A DNA stretch of 64,000 nt from Streptomyces acidiscabies (GCF_020010905.1 NZ_JAGJBY010000002.1:3224001-3288000), one strand, 5' to 3'. Shown: positions 35,930-45,018, counted from the first letter of the stretch. The notes: generated by a model not told the origin, from the letters alone. Made by a program: numbers and translations.

Positions 35930-36279
35930 GCATTCCTGGTCCCCGGAGCAGTCGGTACCCGCCCGCGAAGCTTCTACTCTGCCGTCGTACGCGCCGGAGG
36001 CCGTCCTCGCCGCAGGCGGGCTCACCGGCCTGCTTGCCGCCGGCCGCCTCCTTGGGGCGACGGTCCGGTTGGCGTGCGGGCTGCCGAGAGGCGGACGGAC
36101 GACGCGGTCGCCATTCCCACGTAGGGGCTCCAGGGCCCTGAGGTAAGCGGGCGTGCCGCGCCGTCCGCCCGCGGTTCCCGTCCATGGCCGAGGACGGGGG
36201 CCTTCCCCTCGAGCCTTTTGCTCGCGGTGAACGCCTTCGCCCTCGGACCGGAACGAGGCCCGAAGAAGCGGGAAGAGAC
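35930..36279 (-). other. Noncoding flank of the IS110 gene, possible structured RNA region
   Basis: About 350 bp between the terminator and the IS110 stop with no coding signal. It contains several GC-rich self-complementary segments (GGAGGCCGTCC... and GCCGCCGGCCGCC around 35,990-36,050). IS110-family elements carry a noncoding guide (bridge) RNA in a flank, so this region or the shorter upstream flank could encode it. Nothing in the sequence proves this. Confidence 0.3.
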
Positions 36280-37662
36280 TCAGGGGCGCCGGTCGCGGCG
36301 GCCGAGCACATGACGGTGGATCGTTGCCGGGCTGACGTCGAACTGCTTCGCCACGGCGGACACCGGCGTGTCGGCGTCGAGCAGACCGCGGGCCAGGCAG
36401 ATCTGGGCCTCGGACAGGGGCGGCGTCCGCCGCGGCCTGTCCGGAGCCCCGGGCGCGTCCGGGTCGTAGGAGAACGCGATGCCGTCGTCGTACGGCGTCC
36501 GCGCCGCCATGCAGTGGTACAGGCACAGGACGAGCCGGCGTGCCGTCTTGCGCAGCGCCGTGGCGTGGGCGTCGCCGGCGGCGCGCCGGCGCCGGTAGTA
36601 CTGGTGGGCGCCAGGGGAGTGCGACGCCATGGAGAACGCGGCCTGGTGCAGGGTCGCGCGCAGGAGGGTCGATGATGCTTTGCGGGCGGAGACGCGGCAG
36701 ATCGTGCCGGACGCCCAGGTGACGGGGGAGACGCCGGCGTAGGCGGCCAGGGACCGGCCGCCGGGGAACTGCTCGGCAGCGTCCCCGATCTCGGCCAGCA
36801 GGTGCGCGCCGAGCGTCGCACCGATACCGGGAACCGCGCGGAGCACGGAGTGGTGCGGATGGCGGCCGTAGTAGATCTCCATGTCCTGGGCCAGGCGGTC
36901 CGTCCGGCGCACGGTGTCCTGCACGGCCGCCACCAGGTCCCGGATGCGTATCGCCTCGGCCTCCTCCACGTCGGGGTCGAGGAGCATGACGGGCCGGCAG
37001 AACAGCATCCTCAGGCGTTCCGCCTCCCGGTCCACGGCCCGCACACGCCCGGCCTGGGAGACCAGGTCCGCCAGGCCGGCCCGGGTGAGCCGGGAGGCCG
37101 CGCGCGGGCCGGGAGCGGCGGCGAGAACCGCGAGGGCCTGAGGACTGCGCAACCCGCCTACGCTCGCAGGCCAGGCGCCGACGGCGGCAGGCCAGGTCCG
37201 CACCAGGCCGGCGCGCAGACGGTGCAGTGCCTCGGTGCGTTCCTGTGCGGCGGCGCGATGGCTGCGGGCGACCGCCCTGAGAGCCAGGGTCGCGGAGCTG
37301 CCGGGGACGGGCGCCCGGTAGCTTCCGGCACGGACCATCGCGGCGAGCATCCTGGCATCCGCACGGTCGCTCTTGGCGACACCGAGGGCCGCGCGCTGGC
37401 GTGCAGCGCGGAACGGGTCGACATGGACGACCGCCATCCCCGACGAGGCCAGGGCCCGCGCGAACGGGAGGGTGGTGTCCTCGATCCCGGTCACCGTGGC
37501 ACGCCACTGCCGCGCGAACGTGGACAGGAACGCCCTGTACTCGGCGACCGGGTCGTGCCCCGCCGTGTAGACGATCCGTGTTTCCGCCACAACGGACCCG
37601 GCTGCGTCCACGACGGCGAAGTCGAGCCACCGGTCCGCCCAGTCGCATCCCGCGAACAGCAT
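36280..37662 (-). CDS. IS110-family transposase
   Basis: A 460-residue DEDD transposase. The N-terminal RuvC-like domain shows Asp7 in MLFAGCDWADRWLDFAVVD, Glu in VTGIEDTTLPFA (~60) and the KSDRADARMLA acidic pair (~97-100). The C-terminal Transposase_20 domain has LRAVPGIGATLGAHLLAEIG and the conserved Ser region SARKASSTLLRATLHQAA. The last 45 residues are an extra helix-turn-helix (PVSAVAKQFDVSPATIHRHV). The frame is uninterrupted, so the element may be active. IS110 elements use guide RNAs for recombination and lack classical inverted repeats, so ends cannot be drawn here. Confidence 0.9.
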   Translation of the reverse strand: MLFAGCDWADRWLDFAVVDAAGSVVAETRIVYTAGHDPVAEYRAFLSTFARQWRATVTGIEDTTLPFARALASSGMAVVHVDPFRAARQRAALGVAKSDRADARMLAAMVRAGSYRAPVPGSSATLALRAVARSHRAAAQERTEALHRLRAGLVRTWPAAVGAWPASVGGLRSPQALAVLAAAPGPRAASRLTRAGLADLVSQAGRVRAVDREAERLRMLFCRPVMLLDPDVEEAEAIRIRDLVAAVQDTVRRTDRLAQDMEIYYGRHPHHSVLRAVPGIGATLGAHLLAEIGDAAEQFPGGRSLAAYAGVSPVTWASGTICRVSARKASSTLLRATLHQAAFSMASHSPGAHQYYRRRRAAGDAHATALRKTARRLVLCLYHCMAARTPYDDGIAFSYDPDAPGAPDRPRRTPPLSEAQICLARGLLDADTPVSAVAKQFDVSPATIHRHVLGRRDRRP

Positions 37663-37690
37663 GTGACGACGCTCCTCACTGCCCCATCCG

Positions 37691-37714
37691 GGGTGGTAGA
37701 AAAATCTACCACCC
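37691..37714. promoter_or_regulatory. Perfect palindrome upstream of the IS110 gene
   Basis: GGGTGGTAGA-AAAA-TCTACCACCC, 10-bp arms, 29 bp before the transposase start and 49 bp before the divergent XRE gene. It is a probable operator, or part of the IS left-end structured region. Confidence 0.5.
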
Positions 37715-37762
37715 TTGATTGGGGGTGGAGTGCGACCGGATCGGCGAGAATGGGTGTGAGGA

Positions 37763-38140
37763 ATGTTGGATCAGGCAACTGGCACGGTGGAGTGGGATGT
37801 GGCGCGGGAGGTTGTCCCCCGGGATCACATGGCGCCAGGAGCTGAGTGGCCGGACGGGGAACTTGCCGACGATGCGCCTGCTACCGCCCGCCTCGGCCAA
37901 ATCATCGCGCAAGCACTCCGTCGGGTAATAGTGCAGAGAGCCCTCGGGGCGCGTGAGCTTGCCCGTCTTGCCCAAATGTCGCACCCCACGATCAAGAGCA
38001 TGTTGGACGGGGAGCGGCTTCCTTCAGTGCACACCCTTTTTCTCCTGGAGCGGGCGTTGCAGGCTCCTCTGTATCCGGGCGATCTGTACAGAACCTCCGA
38101 GAGAGGCGACGAGCAAGAGGGGGAACTGCCCGGTCCGTGA
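37763..38140 (+). CDS. Small XRE-like regulator
   Basis: A 125-residue protein. Residues ~44-90 form a helix-turn-helix (IIAQALRRVIVQRALGAREL, then ARLAQMSHPTIKSMLDGERL). The Ser/Thr-rich recognition helix and trailing LERAL are typical of XRE proteins. The first ~40 residues are acidic and unusual; GAGGA directly abuts ATG 37763, so the true start may be a little downstream. It stands divergent from the IS110 gene. From 38,141 to 38,396 no gene is seen. Confidence 0.65.
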   Translation: MLDQATGTVEWDVAREVVPRDHMAPGAEWPDGELADDAPATARLGQIIAQALRRVIVQRALGARELARLAQMSHPTIKSMLDGERLPSVHTLFLLERALQAPLYPGDLYRTSERGDEQEGELPGP

Positions 38141-38396
38141 GGAATCTCTGTACAGGGGCAGTTGACGGCGGTTCGGCCCAGATCTGGCTGCTCCGGAAGG
38201 TGGCCGCGAGCCGGGCCTGGAGTAGTACTTGGGCGCTGTGCGGGCTTGGCTGTCCCGGAGCGGGAGACGTCGGACGGCCGTTGCGGGCGCCGAGTTCGGC
38301 ATCGTGTGCGGGCCCGGTCGTGGTGCGGGCATCGGCGGCCTGGTGCCAGGCGCCTGTCTGCGGTGAACGGCGTGACGCGGGGTGGCGCAGTGATGG

Positions 38397-39212
38397 CTAC
38401 GGTCGGTGATGGGTCGATCGGTGGTTGCGGCTGAGTGGCGGTTCCGTGGGCTGGTTCAGCAGGTGCGTGGAAGTGCCCGGAGGGGATAGGTGGCGGGGCG
38501 CGAGGCGGGTCCGGGAGCGGTTCGTGGAGGGTGAGGCTGGAGACAGCCCGAGGACCGGAGCGAGCGCGGTGATGCCTGCGGGGGTGAGGTGGATGCGGTC
38601 CCAGTGCGGGCCGCCAGGGTAGGCGGGAGGCACGGTCCGGGGAACACGGTGGACCAGGCCCTGCGATTCCAGGGTGCGCAGTGCGCTGACCGGGACGCGG
38701 TTCTCGCGGGAGCGGGTGCGGTCGCGTCCGAGGGAGTTGTCGGCGCAGGCGTGTCCGCGGGCGATGTCGGTGAGGGCGGTGTGCTCGCCGGAGGTGAGCT
38801 GCCGGGCGGCGATGGCGGTTCCTGTGCGCCGCCGTGTTTCGGCGGCGAGGACTTCGGCGCAGTCGACTGCTGCTTCAGGCGCCCAGGTGGTGAGTGCGCG
38901 GGCGACGTGGTGGTCCTGGCCGACGGATCCGGAGCTGAGATGGGCGAGCTGGGTGAGCCGGGTGAGGACGGCCGCCAACTCCGCGTTCGCCGGGAGCCGT
39001 TGCTCCTGGACGGTGCTGATGGCGGCCCGGGTGGCGGCGGAGAGCCGGACGGCCGAGGCGCCGAGGGTATCGGCGAGAGGGACGGTTGCGTGGTGAGGGG
39101 CACGGATGTCGAGCATGTCGTTGTGCCGGGTGAACTCGGCGGCGAGGAGAAGCAGTTGCTCGACGGGGGTGGGTACATCGAACAGGGCGGCGGTGGCGGC
39201 CGGATCGGTCAT
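38397..39212 (-). CDS. Winged-helix-like paralogue 1 of the conjugation operon
   Basis: A 271-residue protein, the last gene of the long minus-strand operon. It belongs to a group with three more members here (45088-45924, 47150-48010, 48038-48797). They share an N-terminal helical start (TPVEQLLLLAAEFTRHNDML), a middle with ALTTWAPEAAVDCAEVLAAE, a winged-helix-like segment (LTSGEHTALTDIARGHAC ... VPVSALRTLESQGLVHRV) and a disordered tail. ATG 39212 overlaps the stop of a 63-residue ORF as ATGA. Function is unknown; DNA binding is inferred from the predicted winged helix. Confidence 0.7.
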   Translation of the reverse strand: MTDPAATAALFDVPTPVEQLLLLAAEFTRHNDMLDIRAPHHATVPLADTLGASAVRLSAATRAAISTVQEQRLPANAELAAVLTRLTQLAHLSSGSVGQDHHVARALTTWAPEAAVDCAEVLAAETRRRTGTAIAARQLTSGEHTALTDIARGHACADNSLGRDRTRSRENRVPVSALRTLESQGLVHRVPRTVPPAYPGGPHWDRIHLTPAGITALAPVLGLSPASPSTNRSRTRLAPRHLSPPGTSTHLLNQPTEPPLSRNHRSTHHRP

Positions 39213-39400
39213 GGGAGTCGAGATGTAGTGGGGGCGGTGCCGGCAGCGCTGCTCATGCGGTTCCGGTCGGGGAGGCGCTGGTGGTGCTGGAGGGCCGCGC
39301 TGGCGGCTGCGCGGCCCGCGTCCGCCGGGGGACGCTGTGGTCGGCGGACGGGGACGATGGTTCGGGGCCGTGCAGCGGGTTTGACGGTGGGGTGGATCAC
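39209..39400 (-). CDS. Small Arg/Pro-rich protein, operon-embedded
   Basis: A 63-residue frame, GTG 39400 to the TGA overlapping the next gene's ATG, starting 18 bp after the preceding stop. Composition is Arg/Pro/Ala-rich (RTIVPVRRPQRPPADAGRAA) with no family. Its position and the ATGA overlap argue that it is translated. Confidence 0.42.
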   Translation of the reverse strand: MIHPTVKPAARPRTIVPVRRPQRPPADAGRAAASAALQHHQRLPDRNRMSSAAGTAPTTSRLP

Positions 39401-39418
39401 GTGTGTCCGTGGCCGGGG

Positions 39419-40708
39419 TCAGCGGCGGTGGTGCGCGGAGGGTGCCGGTGGAGGCGGGACGGGGAGCGAGGGAGCGCTGGCCGCTTCGACGAGGCGGGTG
39501 GTGGTGCCGGTGGCGAGTTCGTCGGTGAGTTCGGTGAGGAGGTGCGTGGGGGTGTAGGCGCTGGCGTGGATCGACCAGGTGGGGTGGTCGATGCTGTGGC
39601 CGGACCAGATGGTCCAGGTGGCGGTGGACTGGGACTCGCGGGCGGCGAAGGGGTCGAACTGGATTCCGGCGTTCAGGGTGTTGGGCGTGCGGGTCTGCGG
39701 GGGGTGCCAGCGCAGGAGCTGTCCGTGGGCGCTACAGGTCCAGCCGGCGTCGGTGAGGGGGCTGGTGGCGGCGGTGACGTCCTTCTCGGTCAGTGAGCTG
39801 CCGAGGGCCATGTCCATGGGGTCGGCTACGGCGAAGGCGCTGAGGACGGAGGTGAGGATGTCGTTGGGGGCGCCGCAGGTGACGGTCATCTTCCAGGTGC
39901 GATCGCTGACCGGTGTCTCGTAGGCGGCGATCGTCCACGCGGCGCCGCGCAGATTGGTGTCGTGGTCGACGAGGATGCGCAGGGTGAGGGATTCGTGCGC
40001 GGCGACGGAGGCGCTGTCGTCCCAGGTGCTGTAGCGCGTCCAGGTCGGGTTGCCGGCGAGGAAGGTGTCGAGGACGCTGTCGTGGTCGGCGGGAGCTGCG
40101 GCGTGGGAGGGGATGGTCTCGACGCGGGGGACGGCGCGGCGGGCATCGGCGACGCGGCGTTCGTCGGGGGTCTCGGGGGCGGGGCCGAGGCGTACGGCGT
40201 CGCCGTGGAGGTCCTCGAAAGCGGCGATGGCTTCGGCGGTGGTGGGGTAGGTGCTGGTCACGGTGCGCCGGTCGTCCTCGCCGACGAGGTGCACGCTCTT
40301 GCCGCGGGTGTAGGTGCCGACGGCGGCGGTGGTGTCGGCGTCGCCGGGCACGTGGGCGTGGATGGTGAGGTGGCCGTGGGATATGTCGTCGTAGAGCGCC
40401 TGGCTCTCACCGGGGACCTTCTGCTGGGTGAAGGGGTGCCGGGTGAGCGTGCCGTACAGCCGGGGGGTGTATTCGATACCGATGCCGGGGTTCAGGCTGC
40501 GCAGGGTTTCCGTGGCGAGGACGAGTGCCTCGAGGGTCAGGTTGTCGATGCGGGCCAGGACGAGGGTGCGGCTGTCGACGTGGGTGAAGCCGCAGTCGAT
40601 GAGGTCGGTGCCGGCGCTGAGGGAGCGGGAGCCGGTGACGGTGGCGACGACGGCGTCGGGGTGGACGGGGTGGTGGGCGAAGCGGACGTGGGTGTCGGGG
40701 GTGGTCAT
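39419..40708 (-). CDS. Hypothetical protein distantly related to DUF317
   Basis: A 429-residue protein. The C-terminal third contains DUF317-like strands (HPTWSIHASAYTPTHLLTEL then TDELATG) similar to the WxxxFxxxTPxExIxxLTDxL motif of its neighbours. The N-terminal half (VVATVTGSRSLSAGTDLIDC) is unfamiliar. ATG 40708 overlaps the stop of the DnaB-like gene as ATGA. Role unknown; position suggests an element-specific DNA-transfer or regulatory function. Confidence 0.6.
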   Translation of the reverse strand: MTTPDTHVRFAHHPVHPDAVVATVTGSRSLSAGTDLIDCGFTHVDSRTLVLARIDNLTLEALVLATETLRSLNPGIGIEYTPRLYGTLTRHPFTQQKVPGESQALYDDISHGHLTIHAHVPGDADTTAAVGTYTRGKSVHLVGEDDRRTVTSTYPTTAEAIAAFEDLHGDAVRLGPAPETPDERRVADARRAVPRVETIPSHAAAPADHDSVLDTFLAGNPTWTRYSTWDDSASVAAHESLTLRILVDHDTNLRGAAWTIAAYETPVSDRTWKMTVTCGAPNDILTSVLSAFAVADPMDMALGSSLTEKDVTAATSPLTDAGWTCSAHGQLLRWHPPQTRTPNTLNAGIQFDPFAARESQSTATWTIWSGHSIDHPTWSIHASAYTPTHLLTELTDELATGTTTRLVEAASAPSLPVPPPPAPSAHHRR

Positions 40709-41859
40709 GTTCCTCGGGCTGCCGGTGCGGGGGACGGGGTACGGGGGAGCGGCGGGGTGTGCGGGGGCCGGGGTGGGGCGGTGCGGGGGCCTGCGCGCGG
40801 TGAGCGGCTGAGGGCGGTCGGGGTGCGGGGGCCGGCGGGGGTGGTGGCGGTGTGCCAGCGGGTGCGCAGGGTGGTGAGGGCGGCCAGCGAGCGGCGGGTG
40901 CCGGTGACGAGCTGGTGCGGGGTGGTGGTGGGGTCGTCGGCGTAGGCGGTGATGTGGGCGGCCAGGGTGCAGGTCTGGGTGAGGATCGCGCGGTGGAGGA
41001 CTTTCTCGCCGAGGTGTTCCGGGCTCACGTCGGGGACGGCGAGCAGGTCGAGGAGGGCGCGTGCCGGGAGGGTGTCGGTGATCAGGCCGCGGTACTGGGC
41101 CTGGCCGAGGACGGTGACGGGGTCGATCATGTCGCCGCGGTGGGCGAGGGTGGTCAGGCACCGCCACAGGGCGGCGTGGAGGGGGTGGGCGAAGTCGTCG
41201 GCGGCGAGCCAGCGCATCTGGGGGACCGTGTACGGCTGGGCGGTCGCGGTGGCGAGCAGGAGCCGCTCGTCGTGCAACTCCTCCTCTCCCGCCTGCCGTT
41301 GGGTGGAGGGGAGCGGGGTGCGGGGGAGGGAGCCGGGGTGCGGGGTGATCTGTCCGCTCAGTTCGTCGAGGGCGGTGTGGAGGGTGTCGGCCTGGGCGAA
41401 GACGTCCTGGGGGCGGCTGAGGGTGGGGTCGGTCGCGGCCCGGGTGAGGCGGTCGGCGTGGTGGCGCAGGCGGCGGCGGACGTGGTCGTCGCGGACCATG
41501 CGCGCATAGGCGGCGACGTGCGCGGGGTGCGGGCAGGACTGGATCAGGGAGTGGAGCAGGGACGCGTCCAGGCCGCGGGTGCGGGCCTGGGCGTCGGCGA
41601 GCACTGTGTTGAGCCAGGCCGTGCCGGTGGCGTGCTGCGCCGGATCGGGTGCCGGATGGGTACTGATCGCGGTGAACAGCGCCTGGTGGACGGGGTGTTC
41701 GAGGTACTCGGCGTGCAGGGGGCGGGTGTCGGGCAGGCGCCAGGGTTCGAGGAGGAGGCCGCCGATGAGGGCCTGGCCGGCGTAGTGGGCGGGACGCTGC
41801 GCCGGCACCTGGCCGGGGTCGTCGTCTTCGGGGCGGGCGGGGGAGATGGTGGGGTTCAT
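40705..41859 (-). CDS. DnaB N-terminal-domain-like protein without helicase domain
   Basis: A 384-residue protein with two copies of a DnaB-N-like helical unit: AQALIGGLLLEPWRLPDTR-type (~25-70, here AGQALIGGLLLEPWRLPDTR) and DERLLLATATAQPYTVPQMR with ADDFAHPLHAALW (~200-265). DnaB-N binds primase or loader proteins. No Walker A motif or RecA domain follows, and the tail is Pro-rich. It may sequester or recruit the host replisome for the element. ATG 41859 overlaps the methyltransferase stop (TGATG). Confidence 0.65.
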   Translation of the reverse strand: MNPTISPARPEDDDPGQVPAQRPAHYAGQALIGGLLLEPWRLPDTRPLHAEYLEHPVHQALFTAISTHPAPDPAQHATGTAWLNTVLADAQARTRGLDASLLHSLIQSCPHPAHVAAYARMVRDDHVRRRLRHHADRLTRAATDPTLSRPQDVFAQADTLHTALDELSGQITPHPGSLPRTPLPSTQRQAGEEELHDERLLLATATAQPYTVPQMRWLAADDFAHPLHAALWRCLTTLAHRGDMIDPVTVLGQAQYRGLITDTLPARALLDLLAVPDVSPEHLGEKVLHRAILTQTCTLAAHITAYADDPTTTPHQLVTGTRRSLAALTTLRTRWHTATTPAGPRTPTALSRSPRAGPRTAPPRPPHTPPLPRTPSPAPAARGT

Positions 41860-43055
41860 CAGGCGGCGAGTGAGAAGTCGTCGGGGGTGTAGGTGCGGTC
41901 GAGGTGCGGGGCCAGGAGGTGGGCGGCCAGGCGCGGGGGAACCGCGTTGCCGATCTGGGAGAACTTCTGGCCTTTGTTGCCCTGCCAGGGGTAGTCGGCG
42001 GGGAACGACTGGAGCAGGCCGGCCTCGACGGCGGTGATCCGGATCGGCGTGGGCGCCGGGAGGACGTCCGTGTCCGCCGCGGGGCCGACGGGCTCGGCGG
42101 TCCAGGTGCACTCGTTGGCGCGATGGCCGAAGAACAGGGTGCCGGCCGGTTCGAATTCGAAACGGACGGTGGCGTTGGTCTGATTGTTGCTGCGCAGCGC
42201 CCACCTCCACCCCGCCGCACCGGGAACGGCCGCCGGAGCGGGCCGGGGTCCGGACCGGGCGGGTTTCCACGTACCGCGGGCGCGCGCATCGGTGAGGGTT
42301 TTACGGGAGCCGGAGGGGAAGGGCTCGGCGCCGCCGCCCGGCCCCCCGCCGGCACAGATGGTGGGGACGGGCCGGTCGGTGGCACCCCAGCCCAGGGCCT
42401 GCGCCATCGACACCCACCGCGCGCGGCCCGGCCCGAACAGGCTGTCCGGCTCGGGGAGTTCGGCGTGCGTGGGCGGCGGAGGGGCGGCTGTGCGGGTGCG
42501 GGAGGCGATCAGGATCGCCCGCCGCCTCGTCTGTGCGACACCGTAGTCGGCCGCGTTGAGGATTCCCGCCCACACCGAGAACCCCCACCCGCGCAGGACC
42601 GCCGCGTACTGCCGCCACAGCGGGAGGACAGCGGGAACCTCTTCCATGAGCACCCACTCCGGCTGCCCGGCGGCGTGCAGTGCGTGCAGGTAGCGCATCG
42701 GCTCGGCGGCCAGGAGGGAGCGGGCGTCGGCGCACGCGCCGAGCAGCCGTTCACGGGTGTCGCGGCCGGCGGCGAGGTCGGCGACGGCCTGGTGGACGAG
42801 CGGCTGGTCGATCAGCCCCAGCCGATGTCCGGCCGTCGACCACGCCTGGCACGGCGGGGACGCGATCACCCCGCGCACGCGGCCCACGAACGGTCGTACC
42901 GGGTAGGCGGCGACGTCGGTACGGACCGTCGCCAGCCCGGCCGCCGCCCGGGTCCGGCACGCCCACTCGTCCCACTCCAGACCGACGTCCCGGGCGCCGA
43001 GCAGGGTGAGGGCGTGGCTCCAGCCACCGGGACCCGCGAACAGGTCGATGATCAC
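41859..43055 (-). CDS. DNA cytosine-C5 methyltransferase
   Basis: A 398-residue Dcm/HhaI-type enzyme. Motif I is IIDLFAGPGGWSHA (~2-15), the catalytic motif IV VIASPPCQAWST has Cys69, motif VI appears as MEEVPAVLPLW, motif VIII as QTRRRAILIAS, and motifs IX/X as LLQSFPADYPW and QIGNAVPPRLA. GTG 43055 overlaps the stop of the PAPS-reductase-like gene as GTGA. No restriction endonuclease is adjacent, so it is an orphan methyltransferase, perhaps protecting the element. The target sequence cannot be read from the protein. Confidence 0.92.
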   Translation of the reverse strand: MIIDLFAGPGGWSHALTLLGARDVGLEWDEWACRTRAAAGLATVRTDVAAYPVRPFVGRVRGVIASPPCQAWSTAGHRLGLIDQPLVHQAVADLAAGRDTRERLLGACADARSLLAAEPMRYLHALHAAGQPEWVLMEEVPAVLPLWRQYAAVLRGWGFSVWAGILNAADYGVAQTRRRAILIASRTRTAAPPPPTHAELPEPDSLFGPGRARWVSMAQALGWGATDRPVPTICAGGGPGGGAEPFPSGSRKTLTDARARGTWKPARSGPRPAPAAVPGAAGWRWALRSNNQTNATVRFEFEPAGTLFFGHRANECTWTAEPVGPAADTDVLPAPTPIRITAVEAGLLQSFPADYPWQGNKGQKFSQIGNAVPPRLAAHLLAPHLDRTYTPDDFSLAA

Positions 43056-43987
43056 GTCGCGAGCCCGAAGTCCTCCCGGACCGGCTCGGGTTCTTCGCCG
43101 CGGCACGCCCAGGGCGAGCACCCGTCGGTGACCCCGTGCTCCAGTTCGTCCGCGGCATCGGCGTGGTCGCCGATTTCGGCCTGGCGGGCGGCCCACTCGG
43201 CGGCCGTGACGTGGTCGATGGGGGCCTCGCCGAGCGGGACGCGGGAGCGGTGCAGGAACGCCTGGCCGAGCAGGGGGTTGCCGGAGGCGTTGGCGCGGGC
43301 GTTGCCCTGGCGGATCGCCGCGTCGAATTCGACGACGTCCGCCCATTCCTGCGGGCTCTCGTCCCGGATTTTCCGCCACTGGGCGTTCCCGTGGAAAGGG
43401 CAGCCGAGGCAGCTGGATTTCGGAGTGTCCGTGAGGCCGATCGAATTCAGGTACCGGACACAGTCCGCCCGCGACCAGTCCAGGTCGATCAGCGGGTGCC
43501 GGTTGCGCATGTAGCGGACGTCGGCGTCCTTGGCCCGGTGGAACTCGTCGGTCGAGATCCCCACCCACTGCTCGACGAATACGCCCTTCGGAATGCGCTG
43601 CGGATACGGATATCCCAGAAGTTCCCGGACCTTCTTCTTGATGGGTTTGATCTTGTATTCGCCTGTGCACTGGCGCCTCGTCATGCCTGCTCTGCCATCC
43701 TGGTTGAGGATGTAGAGGGGCATGGACGCGAAGCGATGGTCCGGGTCGAGAGCGTCGTCCCTGATGTTTCCCGCGGATACGCGGAGGACGGGTATTCCGG
43801 CGGGTTTCGCTATCTCTTCTTCGAGGCGGTCGAGATGGGAGTAGACGCTGGACGGCTCCCATCCCGTGTCGGCGAATATCGCGTAATCGACCTTGGGGAG
43901 GATGCCGTGGGCGGACAGGGCAAGCATCGTGCTGGACTGGACACCGGCACCGAGGGAGAGTGCACGGAATCGGGGCTGATCGGAAAT
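43052..43987 (-). CDS. PAPS-reductase/DndC-like PP-loop protein, ATT start
   Basis: A 311-residue protein of the phosphoadenylylsulfate-reductase-like family. The PP-loop lies at SLGAGVQSSTMLA (~11-23), followed by VDYAIFADTGWEPSSVY, an RQCTGEYKIKPIKKKV segment, and CLGCPFHGNAQWRKIRDESP with a CxxC. The family N-terminus (ISDQPRFRALSLGAG) has no ATG, GTG or TTG; ATT at 43987, six bases after AGGA, is the best start, and ATG at 43927 would delete the PP-loop. Such proteins occur in phages and mobile elements next to DNA methyltransferases, as here. The reaction is unknown; a thio-modification or protein role is possible. Confidence 0.78.
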   Translation of the reverse strand: MSDQPRFRALSLGAGVQSSTMLALSAHGILPKVDYAIFADTGWEPSSVYSHLDRLEEEIAKPAGIPVLRVSAGNIRDDALDPDHRFASMPLYILNQDGRAGMTRRQCTGEYKIKPIKKKVRELLGYPYPQRIPKGVFVEQWVGISTDEFHRAKDADVRYMRNRHPLIDLDWSRADCVRYLNSIGLTDTPKSSCLGCPFHGNAQWRKIRDESPQEWADVVEFDAAIRQGNARANASGNPLLGQAFLHRSRVPLGEAPIDHVTAAEWAARQAEIGDHADAADELEHGVTDGCSPWACRGEEPEPVREDFGLAT

Positions 43988-44415
43988 GGGTTGTCCTGGG
44001 TTCGGGGAAACGGGAGGAAAAGCGCCGGAATGGCGGCAGCTGCGTCAGAGGCCGGGAAATTTTGGCCGCCGGCGGGCTACGGTCCGGCGTGGGGCGGGGG
44101 CGCGGTGGAGGAGGCGGGCGTCCGGCTCGATGAACTGCTGCGGGGCCGGCGCGATCAAGGCGACCCGTCCTGGCCGGGCGCCGGCCCGACGGCGCTGGTT
44201 CCCCACGCTGCGGCCAAGAGCTGTGGCCGGTCCGGCAGCGGCGTTCCGGCCGGGTCGGCGGCGCCTGGCATGCTGCCTGTGCGGTCCGGCGGGAGCGAAC
44301 ACACCACGCGCACAGCGGGATTGGGTGAGGAGGGCGCGCCGAGGGGAGGGGAGGGCGGGGCAGGGAAGGTGTTTCGTGGCGGGCGCCGTCGTCGCGCTGG
44401 ATGCTGCGGGGGCGG
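43988..44415. other. 430-bp gap inside the operon
   Basis: Between the PAPS-reductase-like gene and the next gene upstream no frame on either strand has recognisable sequence or a good start. Open frames here look like GC-driven noise. It may hold an internal promoter for the modification genes. Confidence 0.4.
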
Positions 44416-45018
44416 TCAGAGCGCGCGGCGACGTGTCGGTGGCAGGGGCTGCGGACCGGTGGCGGCCCGGGAGCGGCGGCGGGCGCCGGCGGGGATGTCG
44501 GCTGGTGCGGGGATGCCCAGGTGGACGCGGGTACTGAGGCCGTGGGCGTATGCGTGTGCTTCGGCAGCGGTGACGGCGCCGAGCAGGCCCCGCTCGTCCA
44601 GGCCCTTCTGCGGGCTGTAGGACGCGCCGTCCGCCGTGGGGACGAAGCCGTGCTGCTCCAGGAGGGACCGGGCGGTGGTGGTCGAGGCGGCCACGACAAC
44701 GGTGCCGTCACCGAACTGGAAGCGCAGGTCTGGTCCACCTGCCGGCCGGCCGGGGCTCCATCGGGTCGTCCAGGACAGGTCGACGAAGTCGTGCGTGTGG
44801 GCCAGCAGCCCGTACATCGCGACACCGGCGCGCTCGTGCACGTCCCGCGCGGTACCCGGTGGCATCAGGTAGAGCGTTCGGCCGGGATGCTCGCGCAGGA
44901 GGAAGCCGGCCTCGGTGAGCAGTTGGCCGGCGTCGGGGATGGAGCGGTTGAGGATGACGAAGGTGTGCCCGTCGTCGGTGGACCCGATGAATACGTCGGG
45001 GACGTCCAGGATCGACAT
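44416..45018 (-). CDS. Hypothetical protein with two ARxLLxxAGF-type repeats
   Basis: A 200-residue protein made of two related units: FVILNRSIPDAGQLLTEAGF with YLMPPGT, and VVVAASTTTARSLLEQHGFV with YSPQKG. The pattern is a short strand, an ARxLL helix, a GF turn, then Y-x-P-x-G. The same unit occurs in the proteins at 57098-57727 and 57888-58646 and in the remnant at 58668-58847. Function is unknown; repeated use within one operon suggests a binding module for a common partner. Confidence 0.62.
   Translation of the reverse strand: MSILDVPDVFIGSTDDGHTFVILNRSIPDAGQLLTEAGFLLREHPGRTLYLMPPGTARDVHERAGVAMYGLLAHTHDFVDLSWTTRWSPGRPAGGPDLRFQFGDGTVVVAASTTTARSLLEQHGFVPTADGASYSPQKGLDERGLLGAVTAAEAHAYAHGLSTRVHLGIPAPADIPAGARRRSRAATGPQPLPPTRRRAL

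Noticed and set aside
38141..38396. Short plus-strand frames after the XRE gene
   Set aside because: None has a ribosome binding site, family sequence or coupling to neighbours.
41859..44825. 988-residue minus-strand open frame covering the methyltransferase region
   Set aside because: Only the part from 43055 is the methyltransferase; the upstream extension runs through the PAPS-reductase-like gene in another frame and is low-complexity.
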